From Melioribacteraceae bacterium (GTDB lineage: Bacteria; Bacteroidota; Ignavibacteria; Ignavibacteriales; Melioribacteraceae): a stretch of 8,609 nucleotides of DNA. Under the pieces are notes generated by a model, which ran no database searches, had not been told where the DNA came from, and was given only the letters and a program-made list of their open reading frames with translations. Made by a program: the position numbers and the translations under genes. The stretch covers positions 1 to 8,609 of the forward strand of contig WGAL01000186.1 in the NCBI GenBank assembly GCA_015494845.1. The letters are read 5' to 3'. Positions 6,207 to 8,609 of the stretch are shown here, one piece after another; the stretch's first letter is position 1; the number at the start of each line of letters is the position of its first letter.

Positions 6207-8609
6207 TTATTTTAATAAAATCATTTTTCTCGTCTGAACAAAATTGCCTGCGCGTAGCGTATAGAAATAAATTCCGCTCGGTAAATCGCGAAAAGCATTA
6301 TTTGCATCGAATTGAACCGAATATTTACCTGGCGCTTGTTCTTTATTTATCAACGTCGCCACTTCGCGTCCGAGCGCGTCGTAAATTTTTAACGTGACGA
6401 GAACTAATTCATTGTAACCACTTGTAGAGACGCGATTAATCGCGTCTCTGCGCTGAGCGGAGGCTATAACGTAATCTATTGTCGTTGTCGGATTGAACGG
6501 ATTAGGATAGTTTTGCAACAATTCGAATTTAGTTGGCTGGGCAATTTCAACCTCGACAATTTCCGAATACTCAAATTGTCCGTCAATATCAATTTGTTTT
6601 AATCTGTACTGAATTTTACCGCTCGGCGGATTTTCGTCCGTAAAAGAATATTTCTTCGGCGAATTACTGTTGCCGTGTCCCTCAACAGAGCCAAACGTTT
6701 CCCAACCAATCTCTGATAATGATTTCCGTTCAACTTCGAATTTTGCGTAATTTGTTTCGGTTTCAGTTGCCCAATTCAAAATTACGGTTCCGTCATTTAC
6801 AGAAGCTGTGAAGAAATTGAGTTCAACCGGAACGAGCGATTCGTCGTAATTAAATATATGAACAATTATCCAACCTTCGTTCGGGGCGTTGTATTCGGCG
6901 ACGTAAAGTTTTTGGTTGATAGGGTCGTAACCGGCGGAACATAACTCTGATTTTTCGCCCCAAAATAGGGATTCGTCAAAACGCAACGCCGCGTAAGGTT
7001 GAGGTTCGTAACTTTCCATTGTTCCTGCCGCTACTTGCGCTAAATCTGCGGGTTTATAAAAAATTGCCATTGGTAAATAATCATGCGCGCGCCAACCTTT
7101 TCCGTCAGGGTCTGTTTCTTCAAACTCCGGTTGAGGGCAATCAGCAATTATCCAAGTTAATCTCATGTTTTCTCCCTGATAACCGTACCAATTATCTCCG
7201 TGAGCTTTATTGCCAAGTATCATAACGGCTTTTCTTGAACCGGATTCAATCCAATCGGCGACGCGCCAAGCGTCCGCGTGGTTATAATCGTCAATTGAAT
7301 TAGGGAAATTGTAATCGTCGGTTCCTTCGACGGAGCCGTATTCGAGCAAGGTCGTTATCGGGAGTTCCGCGTTAGCCGCCGGAGGGCTTGCTCCAACTTT
7401 ATTAAAAGCGTAAAGCGTGGGTCCCAAACCGCCGAGTCCGCCGTCGCGAAATCTTCCTGTAACCATACTTCTTCCGCCTACGTTTGCGTCCGCCCAAGTT
7501 TGCGGCAATTCAAAAATGTAATCGCTTGTGGCGGATTCAAGCGGCGGTTGCCCTGCGTTCCCGACGTACCACGCGCCGTATTTAGTGGAACCGGATAAGT
7601 CCGTTGTGTTGCAACAACTGATTGTGGCGCGTTTCTCCTCGTTTACCGTGTAATGAATTGTCCATGAGTTATAAAGTCTGTTTTCCGATTGAACGTATTC
7701 CAATCCGTTGCGCCAAATATCAACGTAATCCCAATTGTTTATATTTGAAGGGCGAATATTAACCGGCGTTTGTAAAACGGTTACCTCGTTTAAGTCGTCA
7801 GGATTTTGGCTTGCCGATATAACTGGCGCCGGAATTGAAACTTCGCCAACCAAACCGTTTTCATTGTTATTTAAATTCGAAATAAATAAACTACCTGGAT
7901 AGCCGTCACCAGAACCTGAACCGCTTTGACCGCCGTCTCCGTCAGGATTATACGCCAACGCTTCTCCGCCGTAGCTAAAAGTTTCCGGCAATCTAATAGC
8001 TCCCTGATAAACAAATCCTGTCGGGTCAATCAATGAACCGCCCCCTTGAAAATCGAGAGTAGTCGCCGTAATTGTAGCGGAATGTTCGCTTTCGTTTCCG
8101 CAATAATCTAACGCGGTTACCGAAAAAGAGTAAGTCGTTGAATGTTCGAGAAAAACAGCGTCGTAACTGTTTGTTCTTGTGTAGCCTTCAACTCTGTTGC
8201 CGTTGTAAACCAAATATTCCACAACCCCGACGTTATCGTCAGGAGCGTTCCAACTCAAATGTATTTTGGAATCGGTAATTTCGCTTGCCGTTAATCCGTC
8301 TGGCGCGTCTGGAGCTTGAATATCGGCGTCGTCGTATAGTTCGATTTTGTCGCATAAAATATATGGTTTCGGCGCGGTTTCGAACCATTCGCAATGGAGA
8401 TTTACGTTTACGACGGAATGATTCCCAGTTGTTGCGTGAACGCCGCTATCGGTAATGTTAAAAACCGTTTTAACCGTTCCGCCTGGCGGTATTTCCTGAT
8501 ATGTTTGGCGATAATCTTCGAAAGAACGCATTGTGTACCATTTCCCTTCCGAACCGTCCGCGTCAGGCTCATCGGTATCTTCAAAACTAATTCGAGCCGC
8601 AATAACGTA
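6207..8609 (-). CDS. Large secreted multidomain protein with FnIII, unassigned central domain and T9SS tail (5' end outside window)
   Basis: The frame stays open to the right edge, so the 800 visible residues are a C-terminal part; an ATG at 8531 is internal, since upstream codons (YVIAARISFEDTDEPDADG) continue in the same style. Fragment residues about 1-96 resemble the end of a beta-sandwich (LCDKIELYDD), possibly carbohydrate-binding-like. About 101-184 is a fibronectin type III domain (APDAPDGLTASEI ... HLSWNAPDDNVGVVEYLVY ... YSFSVTALDYCGNES). About 192-588 is a domain I do not recognise by name, opening GFVYQGAIRLPETFSYGGEA with a Gly/Ser-rich GQSGSGSGDGYPG turn; its regularly spaced short strands suggest a propeller. 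About 594-690 is an FnIII-like linker nearly identical to that of the downstream gene, and 695-800 is the T9SS tail (LLQNYPNPFNPTTTIDY ... LGREVATLINKEQAPGKYSVQF ... KMILLK). The tail holds a palindrome-encoded insert and an extra AFRD (residues 772-775) absent from the other tails. It is the first visible gene of a leftward pair. Exported adhesin or enzyme are both possible; no catalytic residues identified. Confidence -1.
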   Translation of the reverse strand, partial: YVIAARISFEDTDEPDADGSEGKWYTMRSFEDYRQTYQEIPPGGTVKTVFNITDSGVHATTGNHSVVNVNLHCEWFETAPKPYILCDKIELYDDADIQAPDAPDGLTASEITDSKIHLSWNAPDDNVGVVEYLVYNGNRVEGYTRTNSYDAVFLEHSTTYSFSVTALDYCGNESEHSATITATTLDFQGGGSLIDPTGFVYQGAIRLPETFSYGGEALAYNPDGDGGQSGSGSGDGYPGSLFISNLNNNENGLVGEVSIPAPVISASQNPDDLNEVTVLQTPVNIRPSNINNWDYVDIWRNGLEYVQSENRLYNSWTIHYTVNEEKRATISCCNTTDLSGSTKYGAWYVGNAGQPPLESATSDYIFELPQTWADANVGGRSMVTGRFRDGGLGGLGPTLYAFNKVGASPPAANAELPITTLLEYGSVEGTDDYNFPNSIDDYNHADAWRVADWIESGSRKAVMILGNKAHGDNWYGYQGENMRLTWIIADCPQPEFEETDPDGKGWRAHDYLPMAIFYKPADLAQVAAGTMESYEPQPYAALRFDESLFWGEKSELCSAGYDPINQKLYVAEYNAPNEGWIIVHIFNYDESLVPVELNFFTASVNDGTVILNWATETETNYAKFEVERKSLSEIGWETFGSVEGHGNSNSPKKYSFTDENPPSGKIQYRLKQIDIDGQFEYSEIVEVEIAQPTKFELLQNYPNPFNPTTTIDYVIASAQRRDAINRVSTSGYNELVLVTLKIYDALGREVATLINKEQAPGKYSVQFDANNAFRDLPSGIYFYTLRAGNFVQTRKMILLK
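6424..6674 (-). repeat. Duplicated FnIII-end/tail module, copy 2
   Basis: Partner of 4920-5170 at a fixed 1504-nt offset without indels; 6540-6604 is identical to 5036-5100. It encodes the same end of the FnIII-like linker, the LLQNYPNPFNPTTTI motif and the palindrome insert. Confidence -1.
6426..6449. repeat. In-frame palindromic element in a T9SS tail (type B, copy 2)
   Basis: AGAGACGCGATT followed by AATCGCGTCTCT is a perfect 24-nt palindrome, read on the minus strand as RRDAINRVS within the tail. Flanking bases T6425 and G6450 could add a G-U pair. Compared with copy 1 the arm lacks the T/G mismatch. The residues it adds have no counterpart in the tail of the first gene (1-591). Confidence -1.

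Noticed and set aside
4920..6449. CRISPR array or transposon ends
   Set aside because: The palindromes are only two, 1.5 kb apart, inside homologous coding modules; there are no regular spacers, transposase or target-site duplications in view.
1..8609. A defence, secretion-machinery or biosynthetic gene cluster
   Set aside because: Only T9SS substrates, not the machinery, are present, and the two enzymes (Nfo and the saccharopine dehydrogenase) are ordinary metabolic or repair genes with no linked partners.

Overview
The window looks like chromosome from a member of the Bacteroidota/Chlorobiota/Ignavibacteriota group, most likely an Ignavibacteria-type organism. The main reason is that four of its six genes encode exported proteins ending in a type IX secretion system (T9SS) type A sorting domain with the Ignavibacteria-style motif QNYPNPFNPTTTI, LGRE(V/L)ATL(V/I)N and a closing SG(I/V)YFY..K(M)(I/L/V)L(M/L)K. 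The DNA is moderately AT-rich, and clear Shine-Dalgarno sequences precede several genes. The taxonomic call is an inference from protein style; no rRNA marker is present.

Layout, left to right. (1) 1-591, plus strand: the 3' end of a secreted propeller protein (Reg_prop-like blades) with a T9SS tail, followed by a terminator-like hairpin. (2) 687-2189, plus: a complete secreted Asp-box (sialidase-like propeller) protein with a T9SS tail. (3) 2270-3118, plus: endonuclease IV (nfo), with all nine metal ligands. (4) 3151-4491, minus and convergent with nfo: a saccharopine dehydrogenase-family enzyme of lysine/2-aminoadipate metabolism. (5) An intergenic stretch, 4492-4714, packed with three hairpins, one of which is a textbook intrinsic terminator for the leftward transcript. 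(6) 6207-8609 and 4715-6193, minus: a two-gene cluster 13 nt apart. The upstream gene runs off the right edge. Both encode large secreted proteins with an FnIII-like linker and a T9SS tail.

The two housekeeping enzymes sit between cell-surface/exported protein genes and have no evident functional link to them. The exported proteins share only their export route (Sec, then T9SS) and perhaps a surface or extracellular role; no substrate can be read from the sequence.

The most interesting signal is in the T9SS tails. Three of the four carry extra residues at the same place, just after the NPTTTI strand and before the (V)xLKxYDALGRE strand. In each case the extra DNA includes a palindromic dispersed-repeat-like element read in frame. 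Gene 2 carries one repeat type (GTCATTGCGAGG...GGCAATCT). The two minus-strand genes carry a different one (GTAGAGACGCGATT palindrome). A structural relative of the second type lies free in the intergenic region at 4621-4663. The tail of the first gene has no insert and serves as the internal reference. This resembles the in-frame palindromic elements known from Rickettsia, here apparently tolerated by one loop of a secretion signal. The two minus-strand genes also share a 65-nt identical block, which points to recent module duplication or gene conversion.
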